The notes: generated by a model not told the origin, from the letters alone. A stretch of 64,000 nt of DNA from Pseudomonadota bacterium (GCA_018240525.1 JAFEFN010000003.1:1-64000); one strand, 5' to 3'; shown: positions 17,304 to 27,136, counted from the first letter of the stretch. Made by a program: numbers and translations.

Positions 17304-18677
17304 TTAGATGCGGGTCCTGGTGCTCCGCTCATAGAGGATCCAGGCGGAAACGACGACCGCGAGAGTCCCTAGAGCGAGCTTGCCCTCGAACAGCCACACC
17401 TTCTCGATCTCCGGCGGAGGCACCACGGCACACAGTAGCGCAAGTAGGGTGGTGGCCAGTCCCGACAACGCGCTCACGCGTCGACCGGCCTTCCAGGTGC
17501 TCGCAAAGATGTATAGATACGGTATGAAGCCAGTAATCACCATCAAAGAGACCAGCTCGTCGTAGGCCGCTCGCAGGGTGTCGCCGAGCTGGCACATGAT
17601 GAGCAGTAACGTCGCCACGACCCCCAGCGCAAGAGTCGACCAGTGGGGCGTACCCCAGCGCGGGTGAACGCTGCGGAACGCCTTGGGCAACAACCCGTCC
17701 ACACTGGGGGCGAAAGGAAGACGCGAGGTGGCGGTACCGACCCCGCCGATGAGGCCGACGCCCCCGGCGAGCACCAGTACCGCGATAAGCGGGGATAGCC
17801 AGGCGGCGCCGAGGAGTTGACCCGCTCGATTGCCCACGTCCGCAAAGCCGTTGAGTTCGCTGATCTGCTCGGGCGGCAGAATCACCAGCAACGCCCCGGT
17901 CGCCGTGACGTAAAACGCGGTCGCGAATCCGGAGGCGATCCAGCCTGCGCGTCGCATCATTCGTTCGGGATCGCGCATCTCGCCCGCCATCATGCCCGGA
18001 CCCTCCATGCCGGAGGTCGCGTACGCAATCGCCGCAAAGAAACTGAGCGTTTGCCAGTTCCAGCTCGGTACCAGAGACGGTGCAGTGGCACTTCCTTGGC
18101 GCATCCAGATCAGGCCCGCCACGCAGATGAGCAACAATCCGACGATCCACGTTGATAGACCGCCGAGATTCTCTACCCACTTCCCGAACTTCAGCCCGAT
18201 GAGGTTCAAGCCCAGCGCGCTCCAGATCAATCCGAGCGTTGCCCCGAGAACAAAGATCCTCTGCTCGCTTAGTCGCGCCAGAGTCGGGCCAAACAGAGAA
18301 AGGCCAACCTTCGTGTACAGCAGAGCTGCCGTGGGAAACATGAACGCAATGCCGACCCAGTACGTCCAGAAACACAGAAAGCCGTTCCAACGCCCGAAGT
18401 CACAGCGGGCCCAGAGATACAGCCCACCGGTGTGGGGATACTTCGCCACGAGCGTTCCCACCGCAATGGCGAGCGGGGCCATGAAGAACACGGCTGCGAG
18501 CAGCCACAGGACGAGTGAACTCGGGCCGGCATGTGCGGCAATCGGGACCCAGCGCGCCGAGCAGACACACGAAATCGCGAACAGCGTGAGGTCACGAAGT
18601 CCGAGCTCGCGCCTCAGGCGTGGGCGGGAGCCCGCGAACTCCGCCGATGCCGTCGATGCCAGGGTCTCGGTGCTCAT
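17304..18677 (-). CDS. APC-superfamily amino acid permease
   Basis: The 457-aa protein has about twelve hydrophobic helices. The first lies at LRDLTLFAISCVCSARWVPI and the family GGLYLW motif is in PHTGGLYLWARCDFG. It resembles the glutamate:GABA antiporter/AdiC side of the amino acid-polyamine-organocation superfamily. The ATG at 18677 (MSTETL) was chosen because the first helix follows about 30 residues later. A longer upstream frame adds a non-family N-terminus. The substrate cannot be assigned. Confidence 0.8.
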   Translation of the reverse strand: MSTETLASTASAEFAGSRPRLRRELGLRDLTLFAISCVCSARWVPIAAHAGPSSLVLWLLAAVFFMAPLAIAVGTLVAKYPHTGGLYLWARCDFGRWNGFLCFWTYWVGIAFMFPTAALLYTKVGLSLFGPTLARLSEQRIFVLGATLGLIWSALGLNLIGLKFGKWVENLGGLSTWIVGLLLICVAGLIWMRQGSATAPSLVPSWNWQTLSFFAAIAYATSGMEGPGMMAGEMRDPERMMRRAGWIASGFATAFYVTATGALLVILPPEQISELNGFADVGNRAGQLLGAAWLSPLIAVLVLAGGVGLIGGVGTATSRLPFAPSVDGLLPKAFRSVHPRWGTPHWSTLALGVVATLLLIMCQLGDTLRAAYDELVSLMVITGFIPYLYIFASTWKAGRRVSALSGLATTLLALLCAVVPPPEIEKVWLFEGKLALGTLAVVVSAWILYERSTRTRI

Positions 18678-18834
18678 TCGGGGTCCGTGTTCGGCACTCG
18701 GGGCAAGAGCAAGCCGTAGGCCAGCGCTGGCCGAAGTCACGAGCCACACTGCCGCACTGAGCGCGGCGGGCTCGCGGATGGACCGGGCGGTGAGGCCAGA
18801 AGCCTCAACGCCCGTTGGACGCATCCCGTAAGGA

Positions 18835-19458
18835 TTATTTGGCTGCCGCTTCCTTTGGCGAATGAGAGGACTTCACGGGAGCCATCAGATGTTGGTACGG
18901 CGTCCCGGCCCACATGACATAGGGAACAGAGGTGTCTGGATCCGCGCTCTTTGGATACAAGTCATAGAAGCTGGCGTCTGCGCCAACGATCATCAAGTGT
19001 GGGCCGGTCTGGATCCAGTGATTGGAAGCCGAGGGTTTCGACGCGTAAGGATCGGTGTTGCTGGCATCTGTGCCGCCCGCAAGCATGTACATCATGCCGA
19101 CCTTTCCCGGGGCCGGATTGCTGTGCGACACATAGGCGTGCAGCCATTCCATGGCCGCAGGATCCATGCACATCGGGTCGGGTCCAGGTGTCGCAGGGTT
19201 ATCGGGCATACAGGTAAAGTTGTTCGTGCCCTTGCGCAGGGTACGCATCTTCCCGTCTGCCTCCATTGCGACGATCGTGGCGTTCTTGCCCACGTTTGCC
19301 GGAGCCGCAGACTCGGCGCTGGCGATCAGGTGAGCGGCATCCGGGGCATCCTTTGCGGCTGCCGGCTTCGAAGGTGGTGAAGCCGGCGGGTCCGCCGCAT
19401 AGGCCGGCAGCCCCAAAACCAATCCCAGCAGTGACAACGAGATAATTCGCTTGTTCAT
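18835..19458 (-). CDS. Exported protein of unknown function
   Basis: The 207-aa protein has a signal peptide (MNKRIISLSLLGLVLGLPAYA), an Ala/Pro/Lys-rich linker, then a compact domain with TNNFTCMPDNPATPGPDPMC, the segment MYMLAGGTDASN and TGPHLMIVGADASFYDLYP. Two Cys near residues 94 and 107 could form a disulfide. I do not recognise a named family. It is followed on the same strand, about 160 bases on, by the APC permease, but the spacing does not prove an operon. The ATG at 19458 is fixed by the signal peptide. Confidence 0.6.
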   Translation of the reverse strand: MNKRIISLSLLGLVLGLPAYAADPPASPPSKPAAAKDAPDAAHLIASAESAAPANVGKNATIVAMEADGKMRTLRKGTNNFTCMPDNPATPGPDPMCMDPAAMEWLHAYVSHSNPAPGKVGMMYMLAGGTDASNTDPYASKPSASNHWIQTGPHLMIVGADASFYDLYPKSADPDTSVPYVMWAGTPYQHLMAPVKSSHSPKEAAAK

Positions 19459-19917
19459 GACTTTCTCCCCCTTTTCTAGGTGCCCTGAGAGAGCACGCTT
19501 AAGCTGGAGATAGTGATTCGTAAGACCCATGGCGTCCAGCCGAATCGGGTGACCGCACCGCAGCAAGACCAGGATGACCTGGCTGAGCAGGTTTCGCTGA
19601 CAACCATTAAATTTTCCAACAAGCTGCCAGCCTGCGACAGGCGAGCCTGCGCCAGCCCCGGCTTACTCCTGGCTCGTGAAGGGCCGCCCTCCTGGCATCA
19701 CGGAACTTGCGATGCCTTGCATGTACAGTATCAGCCATACCGATGCGCAAATGGATCGTAGACACCGGCAAGTCAGCCACCCATGCAGCGGGGATGCGGC
19801 CTGCCTTGCTGCCGGCGCCTAACAGCTCCGGGGGCAGGCGCGGCTTCAGCGCCCCCGGGCCGCTGATCCGCGACTTCCCTGCCCGCGGCCGATCGACTGT
19901 AATTTGAAGGGACACCG
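19459..19917. other. Intergenic region between divergent genes
   Basis: About 460 bases separate two divergently transcribed small exported-protein genes. No coding sequence, palindrome or promoter could be supported. The only candidate frame, on the minus strand, has no start context and no family-like sequence. Confidence 0.4.
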
Positions 19918-20352
19918 ATGCCCCCTCTCTTAAAGAAATTGCTGCCTGTTGCGCTCGCCGTGATTGCGGCGATTGCGATTTTTTTCGCAGGCGCCTATTC
20001 GAGCGCGCGTTCGACGGGAAAAATCCTCACTTCGCAGCTGGGCCTTCGGGACCTGAATGATCTCACCACTACCCATACCGTGCTTCGTGAACTGGACGCC
20101 GGACGCGCCGAGTCAGCTCGGGGCCTGCTGATCCTCCAGGAGGATGGCCACCTCATGAGCCTTGAGATGCTGGCGCCCTACCTTAGCGACGATATGGCAA
20201 GGAGCGCCTGCAAAATCATGCGCGACGTCGCCAAGCGCAGGGCAGACAACGCGGCAGGTTATGCGCCATCGGAGTCCACTTCGGACCCAGAAGTGCGCCG
20301 GATCGTCGCCGCGACCCTGGAGAATCCCGCGGCCTGTACCCGCATCCAGTAG
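19918..20352 (+). CDS. Membrane-anchored small protein of unknown function
   Basis: The 144-aa protein has an N-terminal helix (LLPVALAVIAAIAIFFAGAY) that acts as anchor or signal, followed by a mostly helical, charged domain containing LRELDAGRAESARGLLILQE. Two Cys (near 96 and 139) lie in the soluble part. A purine-rich GAAGGG site precedes the ATG. I do not recognise the family. Confidence 0.6.
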   Translation: MPPLLKKLLPVALAVIAAIAIFFAGAYSSARSTGKILTSQLGLRDLNDLTTTHTVLRELDAGRAESARGLLILQEDGHLMSLEMLAPYLSDDMARSACKIMRDVAKRRADNAAGYAPSESTSDPEVRRIVAATLENPAACTRIQ

Positions 20353-20376
20353 CCGGGTCTGGCAGCGTCACCCGGC
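20352..20376. terminator. Hairpin terminator candidate
   Basis: GCCGGGT (20352-20358) pairs with ACCCGGC (20370-20376) immediately after the stop of the preceding plus-strand gene, which converges with the NTF2-like gene ending at 20442. No T-tract follows. Confidence 0.4.
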
Positions 20377-20441
20377 GACTCCTCGGCGAGCCGGACAATC
20401 CTCCGTGCGGCCGCGATCTCATGCACCGCCCGGTTGAAGGG

Positions 20442-20948
20442 CTACTTCTTAGTTCCGCTGGCAGGCTCCGTCGCGGGGGCAGGTCCGTCCGAATTCCACG
20501 TGTCGCGGACGTAGAGCCACTTGCCGTCCTTCTTTTTTGACACCGAAAGATACTTTCCCGTCTCGACGACGTGGTCAGTCTTGTCCTTCAGCACGTAGGT
20601 TCCCGACGACCAGCCGAAGTCACCATGGACTCCGCCGGCGGGATTGGGACCCAACGTGAAGGTCAAGCCCTCCTTGACCGCGCCCGGAACCATCTTCGAG
20701 AAGAAAGAGCGAATTGCCGGCAGACCACTGGCGGGGGGCGCTCCGGGCGGGAGCAGGACCGAGTGCTCGGCGTAACATCCAACCATCGTGTCAACGTCAC
20801 CAGCGTTGAACGCCTTGACCCAGATCTCATCCGCGGCATGGATTGCCGAGAGCTCTCCCGCAGAATCAGCCGCCGAGGCGCCAAGGCTCGCTAGCGCCAA
20901 CACGACCCCGACGCCGAACAGCCGCGCTGCGGCAATGAGTAAGTTCAC
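20442..20948 (-). CDS. Secreted SnoaL/DUF4440 (NTF2-like) protein
   Basis: This 168-aa protein has a signal peptide (about 1-27, ending GASAA) and one NTF2-like fold: AIHAADEIWVKAFNAGDVDT, then VLLPPGAPPASGLPAIRSFF, and a C-terminal KWLYVRDTWNSDG strand. DUF4440/SnoaL domains form a cone-shaped pocket used by varied enzymes and binding proteins, and a function cannot be assigned. It is the first of three NTF2-like proteins in the window. It lies 42 bases beyond the TonB receptor stop on the same strand and may share its transcript. Confidence 0.75.
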   Translation of the reverse strand: MNLLIAAARLFGVGVVLALASLGASAADSAGELSAIHAADEIWVKAFNAGDVDTMVGCYAEHSVLLPPGAPPASGLPAIRSFFSKMVPGAVKEGLTFTLGPNPAGGVHGDFGWSSGTYVLKDKTDHVVETGKYLSVSKKKDGKWLYVRDTWNSDGPAPATEPASGTKK

Positions 20949-20990
20949 AGGCTCACCCTCCTCTATAGATATCCCCCGCCCAGGTGGGTT

Positions 20991-23414
20991 CTAGTATGTA
21001 TAGGCCCCGTAAACCCCGAAGGTGCGCGGCTGGTTGGTCAGGTAGCCCACGCGCGCACTGCGTCCGCGCTCATAGTCGAGCGCGAGCGTCGTGTTCGTAT
21101 CGGTGAGGTTGTTAACGTACGCCGCCGCCTGCCAGTGTGCGTTTCGGATGCCAATGCGGAAGTTCGTGAGCGTGTAGCTCGGCAACTCCGCATTGAAGTT
21201 AATCTGCGAGACCGACAGCGGGCCACCGAAGGGTATCAGGCGCGCTGCGTTCGGATCTCCGGTGCCCCCGATCTGCCCGAAGCCCGGTTCCTCGTTCTCG
21301 AACTGAGAGAACGAGGACCCCACGTACTGGAACGTCAGGTTGGCGAACAGGTCCCGGTCGCTACCCATCGGGAGTGTGTAGCCAAGGTAGGCCGCCGCCT
21401 GGGTCTTCGGCGCAGTCGGCAGGCGGTTGCCATCGGCGAGGCCTCCCACCACAACGACGGTGCCGTCAGGAAGGGTCGACGTCACCGAAGAGGTGAGTTT
21501 CGCATCGATGATCGTGCCTGATATGCCGAAGTCCCAATTGACGTTGGGACGGGCAAACAACTCGGCCTCGACACCGGTGCTGCGCGCCGTCGGCACGTTG
21601 AACACCACGCGCGAGGAGCACGTACCGGCCGTCGTGGTTGCCTGCAGATCGGTGATGTCGGCATAGAAGGCGGCAATGTTGAAGGTCACATGCCGGTCGA
21701 GCCACTGCGTCTTGGCACCGATCTCGTAGTTCCAGGTCTTCTCGTCCTTCCAGTTCGGCTGGTTGCCGAACACGACCTTGTCGGTTGCCGAGCACAGGGG
21801 CAGGTTGATCGGGTCATTGATGCCGCCCAGGCGGAAGCCACGTGAGGCCTGCGCGTTGAACTGGACATCGTCGGTGGGCTTGAAAGTCAGAATGACCCGC
21901 GGAGAAGTGCCACTTGAACTGGTGGAGGCCGGAATGTAGCCGGGAGTGTTGGTGCCGGGAACGAAGGTTTCGTCGGCAAACAGACCGGCAAACAGCAGAT
22001 CCTTGTCCTCGTTGAACTTGTAATACCGCAGGCCGCCGGTGATGGCGAACTGCTTGGTGAGATTCCAGGTCACCTCGCCGAACCCGGCGTACTGCTTCAG
22101 GCTGTATCGCAGGTCCGAATAGAAAGGCGTATCCGGCGGCGCATTGAAGTCGCTGCTCGGGTAGCCGATGATCGCGTCGTACCCGGGCGTCGGCAGGTCC
22201 TGTCCATAATGGCGGTTGACGCGCTGAAAGAAGCCGCCAATCAGCCACTGCACCACAGTATTGTCGGTCGAAGTCAGCCGCAGTTCCTCGGAAATCGCGT
22301 TCAGCGCGGTGCGATCGTAGAGCGGTGAGTTGGTGCGCACATCCGCCTGGATGTTCGGGTCGGCCTCACCGAGGATGTCGTAGGTGACACTGCCGGTGAG
22401 CTGGGTCGCATCGCGAAGTACGCGGACGTTGCGCTTCGTGTACGAGGTAATTGAGGTCAGGGCCGCAGGGCCGAAGCCGTATTCGAGCTTAAGGTCGGTC
22501 AGGAGGAACTGGTCCAGCAGGCCTTCCCGTTGCTGCGTGTACTGCTCCAGGTTCCCAATCGTGACGGGCGCAACGCTCGTATACGGGTTTGCCAGGATGT
22601 TGTAGACGTCGGTGCGCGGGAAGCCGTTGGTGGTGAGATTCTGGTAGACCACGCGCGGGGTGATGGAGAACGCGTCCGTGGGCTTGATCAGCATGGAGAG
22701 TCGGACGCCGCTGCGGTCACCGTCGTTGACATCCTTCTTCACGCTGCCATCGGGCTGGATTGCATCCACGAAGCCGGGCAGGTGGTGCCAGTAGGCCACC
22801 AGGCGTACCGCCGCGTTGTCACCGACCGGGACGTTCAGCGCGCCGCGAGCGGAACCGCCAATGTCGCCGTGTGTCACATCCTCGACCGAGGCATCCGTGA
22901 AGGCTTCAAACTTTCCCAGCTGAGGCTGGCGCGTGATGTAGCGGACCGTTCCGGCCTCGGAACCGGCGCCGAACAGCGTGCCCTGCGGCCCACGCAGCAC
23001 CTCGAAACGCTCCAGGTCGAATAGCTCCAAGTCCGGGGTGAACAGCGCAATGGAAATCGGCGACTCGTCGAGATAGACGCCCACCTGCTCCTTGACGCCC
23101 GGCTGGTCACGGATGACCTGTCCGGAACTGATCCCACGTATGGCCATCTGGCTTTGCCCGGGGCCCAGGTCCGCTATGGACAGGCCGGCGATGTTGCGCG
23201 CCAGGTCCACGATGTCCTGTGCACCAGAATTGACGATCTGCGCCTGGCTGGTCGCAGACACCGAGAACGGAACGTCCTGCAGGTTCTGGGTGCGCTTCTG
23301 CGCCGTGACGATGACTTCCTGCAGGGCGCCGGTCTCCTGCGCACGCGCTGCGAGGCCCAGCATGATGCTGACGATGGCAAACAACGAAGCCAAAACCGAC
23401 TGAATGCGAACCAT
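20991..23414 (-). CDS. TonB-dependent outer-membrane receptor
   Basis: The 807-aa protein has a signal peptide (ending AARA), a TonB-box-like EVIVTAQKR, a plug domain (VPFSVSATSQAQIVNSGAQD, then FEVLRGPQGTLFGAGSEAGT) and a 22-strand-type barrel ending FGVYGAYTY. These receptors import ferric siderophores, vitamins or organic substrates using the proton motive force. The plug style is that of receptors abundant in steroid- and aromatic-degrading proteobacteria. The ATG at 23414 is preferred over 23432 because the signal begins there. It is followed by an NTF2-like gene. The substrate is unknown. Confidence 0.92.
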   Translation of the reverse strand: MVRIQSVLASLFAIVSIMLGLAARAQETGALQEVIVTAQKRTQNLQDVPFSVSATSQAQIVNSGAQDIVDLARNIAGLSIADLGPGQSQMAIRGISSGQVIRDQPGVKEQVGVYLDESPISIALFTPDLELFDLERFEVLRGPQGTLFGAGSEAGTVRYITRQPQLGKFEAFTDASVEDVTHGDIGGSARGALNVPVGDNAAVRLVAYWHHLPGFVDAIQPDGSVKKDVNDGDRSGVRLSMLIKPTDAFSITPRVVYQNLTTNGFPRTDVYNILANPYTSVAPVTIGNLEQYTQQREGLLDQFLLTDLKLEYGFGPAALTSITSYTKRNVRVLRDATQLTGSVTYDILGEADPNIQADVRTNSPLYDRTALNAISEELRLTSTDNTVVQWLIGGFFQRVNRHYGQDLPTPGYDAIIGYPSSDFNAPPDTPFYSDLRYSLKQYAGFGEVTWNLTKQFAITGGLRYYKFNEDKDLLFAGLFADETFVPGTNTPGYIPASTSSSGTSPRVILTFKPTDDVQFNAQASRGFRLGGINDPINLPLCSATDKVVFGNQPNWKDEKTWNYEIGAKTQWLDRHVTFNIAAFYADITDLQATTTAGTCSSRVVFNVPTARSTGVEAELFARPNVNWDFGISGTIIDAKLTSSVTSTLPDGTVVVVGGLADGNRLPTAPKTQAAAYLGYTLPMGSDRDLFANLTFQYVGSSFSQFENEEPGFGQIGGTGDPNAARLIPFGGPLSVSQINFNAELPSYTLTNFRIGIRNAHWQAAAYVNNLTDTNTTLALDYERGRSARVGYLTNQPRTFGVYGAYTY

Positions 23415-23664
23415 ATGGCCTCCCCAAGCCAAGATGTGCCGCCATCCAGGGTCGCGCCAACCACAGCTCGAGATCCTGCGCGGACCGAGAATGGGTCTTG
23501 TCAGCGAACAATAATATGAACCGCGCGCCGTGTCACCCGCGCAACCGCAAGCGTATGCACGCGCGTAAGGTTCGTGGTGCGTACGCCACGAACTGCGGTG
23601 TTGGAGTCAGGTTGTTTTAAATCGGCGCCGCAGGTGCGTGCCTCCCTGCACGCCCTCCAGCCGG

Positions 23665-23698
23665 CCTGGCGCTGACCGCCCTAGACGGTAGCGCCAGG
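23665..23698. terminator. Two-part hairpin downstream of the periplasmic protein gene
   Basis: CCTGGCGCT (23665-23673) pairs with AGCGCCAGG (23690-23698), and an inner ACCG/CGGT pair lengthens the stem. It lies about 12 bases past the stop of the minus-strand gene at 23710, as expected of a terminator, but lacks a T-tract. Confidence 0.45.
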
Positions 23699-23709
23699 CG
23701 GCGGAGCGC

Positions 23710-24219
23710 TCAGGGTGCGGGCACCAGGGGAATCTGCGAAGACAGATGGGCCTGCGCCAGCTGGCTGAGTCTGCGATCGATCTGAATCACGCGCGCGGCC
23801 GTCTTCGGCGGCACCGCGGACTGGAAGCTCGTGAGCCACTTGGCGCGCAGCGCTTCCATCTTGGCGTCGCGGTCGAGCAATGCCTTCACGTAGGCGAGGG
23901 CCTGAGCATCGGTCAGCTTGTCATAGTTGTCCGCATACTGCTGAATGGCCTTGATCTGCGAGTCGATGATGAGGTTCTGTTCCTTCTGGTACTTCTCGAG
24001 CAGAGGCCAGAACTTCGAGGCCTGCTCGGCCGACAGTGTCAGGCCCTTGGCCATGATGTCCGCCCGCTTCGCCTGCATCTGATTGCGGTACTCAGTGATG
24101 GCCTTTTGGGTTTCGCCCGCAGAGGCTTCCGCCGCCGGCTGGGCGTCTGCCGCCATTAGCGGGGCACAGGGGGCCAGCAATGCCATGCCCATCAAAGAGG
24201 TCGCCAATAACTTCACCAT
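23710..24219 (-). CDS. Periplasmic helical protein of unknown function
   Basis: The 169-aa protein has a signal peptide (ending APLMAA) and is otherwise almost wholly helical. It includes LTLSAEQASKFWPLLEKYQK and LTDAQALAYVKALLDRDAKM. The LTxxQ-like spacing and size recall Spy/CpxP-type periplasmic chaperones, but the match is loose and not claimed. The ATG at 24219 is set by the signal peptide. It lies divergent to the exported MDR gene. Confidence 0.6.
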   Translation of the reverse strand: MVKLLATSLMGMALLAPCAPLMAADAQPAAEASAGETQKAITEYRNQMQAKRADIMAKGLTLSAEQASKFWPLLEKYQKEQNLIIDSQIKAIQQYADNYDKLTDAQALAYVKALLDRDAKMEALRAKWLTSFQSAVPPKTAARVIQIDRRLSQLAQAHLSSQIPLVPAP

Positions 24220-24394
24220 GGAATGTCCTTTGAGTTGTTCGGCCGCAAGTTGACGCGCAATCATACATGGCTCGTCGGCAACCGCGCCCCGGCGCCGGGG
24301 GCGATCGCGGCGTAGCGCGGCAGTCGGTCGCCCGGGCGTAGAATCGGGGGGGGGCGCGGGGACCGCAGCGCACCGTTCATGGAGGCGTGCGAAA

Positions 24395-25522
24395 ATGTAT
24401 ACCTGTGTGCGTGCCATCGTCGCATGCCTCGCCGTCAGCGGCGGCGGATGGCTCGGGACTCCCGCGCGGGCGGCAAACACCCCGCTGCCGCCAACGACGC
24501 GCCAGGTGGTCCTGGCCAAGGATGGCGCCGGACACTACGCGTGGAGCCTGGTGCAGGCACCGCTGCCCAGGGTCGGTGATCATCAGGTGCTTCTTCATGT
24601 CCATGCCGTCGCACTTCAGCACGGGGAGCTGGAGCTGCTCGAGTCACTCAACAAGTCCACCGACACGGAGCGCGACCGGTCCGGGCAGATCGTCTGCTCG
24701 GATGCGGCCGGCGAGGTCGCCGCGATTGGCAGGCAAGTGACGTCGACCCATGTTGGCGCCCGGGTGACCAGCCTCTACTTTGCGGACTACTTGGAAGGCC
24801 CACTGACTCCGGCGAAGCAAGCGCAGGGCCACGGGTATGGCATCAACGGGGTACTGGGTGACTATGTCCTGCTCGAGGACACCGGGATTGCCCCGATGCC
24901 CGGCGGCATGAGTTACGAGGAGGCGGCGACGTTGCCGACGGCGGCCCTGACGGCATGGATGGCCACGGTGGGCAGCAATCTCGTGCCCCGGGGCGGAACC
25001 GTCCTCGTCGAAGGCACCGGTGGCATCTCCTGGTTCGCCCTGCAGATCTCAAGCGCCTATGGCGCGCGAGTGATCGTTACCAGCAGCTCAGACGAAAAGC
25101 TCGAGCGCGCGCGATCCTACGGAGCGCACGACGGCATCAACTACAAGAGCGTACCGGCTTGGGGCGAGCGGGTGCTCGAACTGACCGATGGACGCGGTGC
25201 GGACGTGGTCGTGGACATCGGCGGCAAGTCCACGATGCCGCAATCCCTGAAAAGTCTGGCCTATGGGGGCACCCTGTCGCTGGTCGGAGGCCTCGGCGGC
25301 TACGGAGCGGATATCCCCGCCATCGAATTGATCCGCAAGGCGGCGCGCGCCCAAGGCATCTATGCCGGTTCTCGCGCCGATTATTTGCGCATGACCAAGT
25401 TCTTCGAAGCCCTCCATCTGCACCCGCTCGTCGACCACACCTATCCACTCGAGGACTACCCGACTGCCCTGAAGGATCTCGCAGCAGGAAATTTCATGGG
25501 CAAGCTGGTCATACGCCTGTGA
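24395..25522 (+). CDS. MDR-family zinc-free oxidoreductase with a signal peptide
   Basis: The 375-aa protein starts with a Sec-like signal (IVACLAVSGGGWLGTPARAA), then a full MDR enzyme: GroES-like domain (HVHAVALQHGELELLES), LPTAALTAWMATVG, the Rossmann entry VLVEGTGGISWFALQISSAY and DVVVDIGGKSTMPQSL. It resembles zinc-free NAD(P)H-dependent alcohol dehydrogenase/quinone oxidoreductase relatives, but those are cytoplasmic. If it is exported, its cofactor source in the periplasm is unclear. The glycine motif reads GTGGIS rather than GAGGVG. Cys94 is the only Cys in the GroES half. Confidence 0.75.
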   Translation: MYTCVRAIVACLAVSGGGWLGTPARAANTPLPPTTRQVVLAKDGAGHYAWSLVQAPLPRVGDHQVLLHVHAVALQHGELELLESLNKSTDTERDRSGQIVCSDAAGEVAAIGRQVTSTHVGARVTSLYFADYLEGPLTPAKQAQGHGYGINGVLGDYVLLEDTGIAPMPGGMSYEEAATLPTAALTAWMATVGSNLVPRGGTVLVEGTGGISWFALQISSAYGARVIVTSSSDEKLERARSYGAHDGINYKSVPAWGERVLELTDGRGADVVVDIGGKSTMPQSLKSLAYGGTLSLVGGLGGYGADIPAIELIRKAARAQGIYAGSRADYLRMTKFFEALHLHPLVDHTYPLEDYPTALKDLAAGNFMGKLVIRL

Positions 25523-25656
25523 GGCTCCCGTGCCGCCCGGTTTCAGTGCGGTCGCGGCACCCCAGGGGCACAGCTGTGGTGCAGGCTAACTGCCAGGCAT
25601 AAGATCGAGCACGGCGGGCGGCGCCGGTCGCGCCGCGCCATGTCGGTCTGTTCAAG

Positions 25657-27048
25657 GTGCTGCCCATGCCGAGTACGCTTCCGCCTTGCCGGTCACGGGT
25701 CTGCCGACTCCGGTCCACGACGACTTTCGCGTTCAGGCTTGCCGTCCTGCTGCTTGTTTTGCCCTTGGACGGATGTCAGCTGATCGCGAACCTCATGCCC
25801 GCGAAGCGCGAGGCGCAGCGCCAAACCCAGATGCGGCGCGACCTGCAGTTGCACGTGATGCGCGTCGCGGACGAATACGTCGGCCAGACCAGCGAAGTGC
25901 TCGACCGCGTGAAGGGCGGCTTCCCGAACCCGGCGGACCGGCTGGTGATCCAGAATTGGAAACTGCAACAAGCCACGGCTGCCTACACGGCCGCAAGCGG
26001 CCCGAATCCCGTCATCAACGCGCTCGATCTGGTCGTGCTGGCCAGCTTGAGCCGCATGGTGCTGGAGGACGAATGGGTGCACGACAAGTATGGCGCCAAG
26101 GCGCTGCCGGTCCAGGAGGCCTACAGTCGGATCGAAGTCGAGGCATGGGAACTGCTCGACGACGTCCTGAAGCCCGCGCAAAGGGAGCAGCTTCGCGCGA
26201 TGCTGGTCCAGTGGCGGGCTGAGCACCCGCACGTTCGGGTCGTTGCCTACATCCACTTCAGCGACTTTGCCCATTCGGTGGGTGAACCGAAGCCCGGCGA
26301 GGAAGAGCAGACCGGAAACCTATTCTCCTTGCTCGGGCTCGATCCGCTGTCGAGCCTCGATCCTGCGGTGCGTGAGATAGGGCAGACCCGCGAACTTGCC
26401 GAGCGCTCCATCTACTATTTCCAGCGCGCGCCCACGCTGCTGGACATGCAGATCGAGCGACTCACCTATGAGCTCGCCGCCATGCCCGAGGCCAAGGGAG
26501 TCCTTGCCGACGCCGACCGTTTGTCGTTGCTGGGCAGCGCGGCGGATAATTTGGCGCGCGAACTGCCGATCGTGTTCGCACGCGAACGGCGTGCCCTCGT
26601 TGCCGAGGTGATGCAGGACCTCAACGAACGCACCGAGTCGGTGGGGACGCTCGCCCTGCAGCTGCGGGACACGTTGAAGGCAGCGACGGATGCAGCGCAG
26701 GCAACCGACAAGACCCTCGCCACGTTCGCACGTGTGCAGCAGCTCTTTGCCACCAACCCCGGCACAAAGCCCGATAACTCCGCGCCATTCGACATTCGCC
26801 AATACACGGAGATGATGCGCGAGGCCACGGTCACTGCCCAGCAGCTGAATGCGCTCGCCGAGCGGGCAGGTCCACTTGCGGCCGTGCTCAAGGCCAACGC
26901 AGACGGTCTCACATCGAACCTCAACCGCCTGCTCGACCGAGCCTTCATGCTCATTCTGATGCTCATCATCGTGGCTGCCGCGACCGCGGTCGGCGCGGGG
27001 CTGCTGTATCGCAGGCTGAACAGACGCTTCAGTGCGCCGGGCTCTTGA
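25657..27048 (+). CDS. Putative lipoprotein with coiled-coil region and C-terminal membrane helix
   Basis: The 463-aa protein has a lipobox-like LPLDGC (Cys near residue 40) after a hydrophobic stretch, a long helical body, and a C-terminal membrane helix (LILMLIIVAAATAVGAGLLY) with a basic tail. The section from VMQDLNERTESVGTLALQLR onward is helical and rich in Ala/Thr, like the stalk of signalling or scaffold proteins. I do not recognise a family. Being tethered at both ends is odd for a lipoprotein, so the N-terminus may instead be an uncleaved anchor. The start is uncertain (ATG at 25657 or 25666). Confidence 0.6.
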   Translation: MLPMPSTLPPCRSRVCRLRSTTTFAFRLAVLLLVLPLDGCQLIANLMPAKREAQRQTQMRRDLQLHVMRVADEYVGQTSEVLDRVKGGFPNPADRLVIQNWKLQQATAAYTAASGPNPVINALDLVVLASLSRMVLEDEWVHDKYGAKALPVQEAYSRIEVEAWELLDDVLKPAQREQLRAMLVQWRAEHPHVRVVAYIHFSDFAHSVGEPKPGEEEQTGNLFSLLGLDPLSSLDPAVREIGQTRELAERSIYYFQRAPTLLDMQIERLTYELAAMPEAKGVLADADRLSLLGSAADNLARELPIVFARERRALVAEVMQDLNERTESVGTLALQLRDTLKAATDAAQATDKTLATFARVQQLFATNPGTKPDNSAPFDIRQYTEMMREATVTAQQLNALAERAGPLAAVLKANADGLTSNLNRLLDRAFMLILMLIIVAAATAVGAGLLYRRLNRRFSAPGS

Positions 27049-27136
27049 GCTGCGCGGCCATCACGCGCACGTCAGTGCCTGCCTCGCTGGCACCGGCAAC
27101 GGCGCCAGACGGTCCTGGCAGACAATCGCCGACGCG

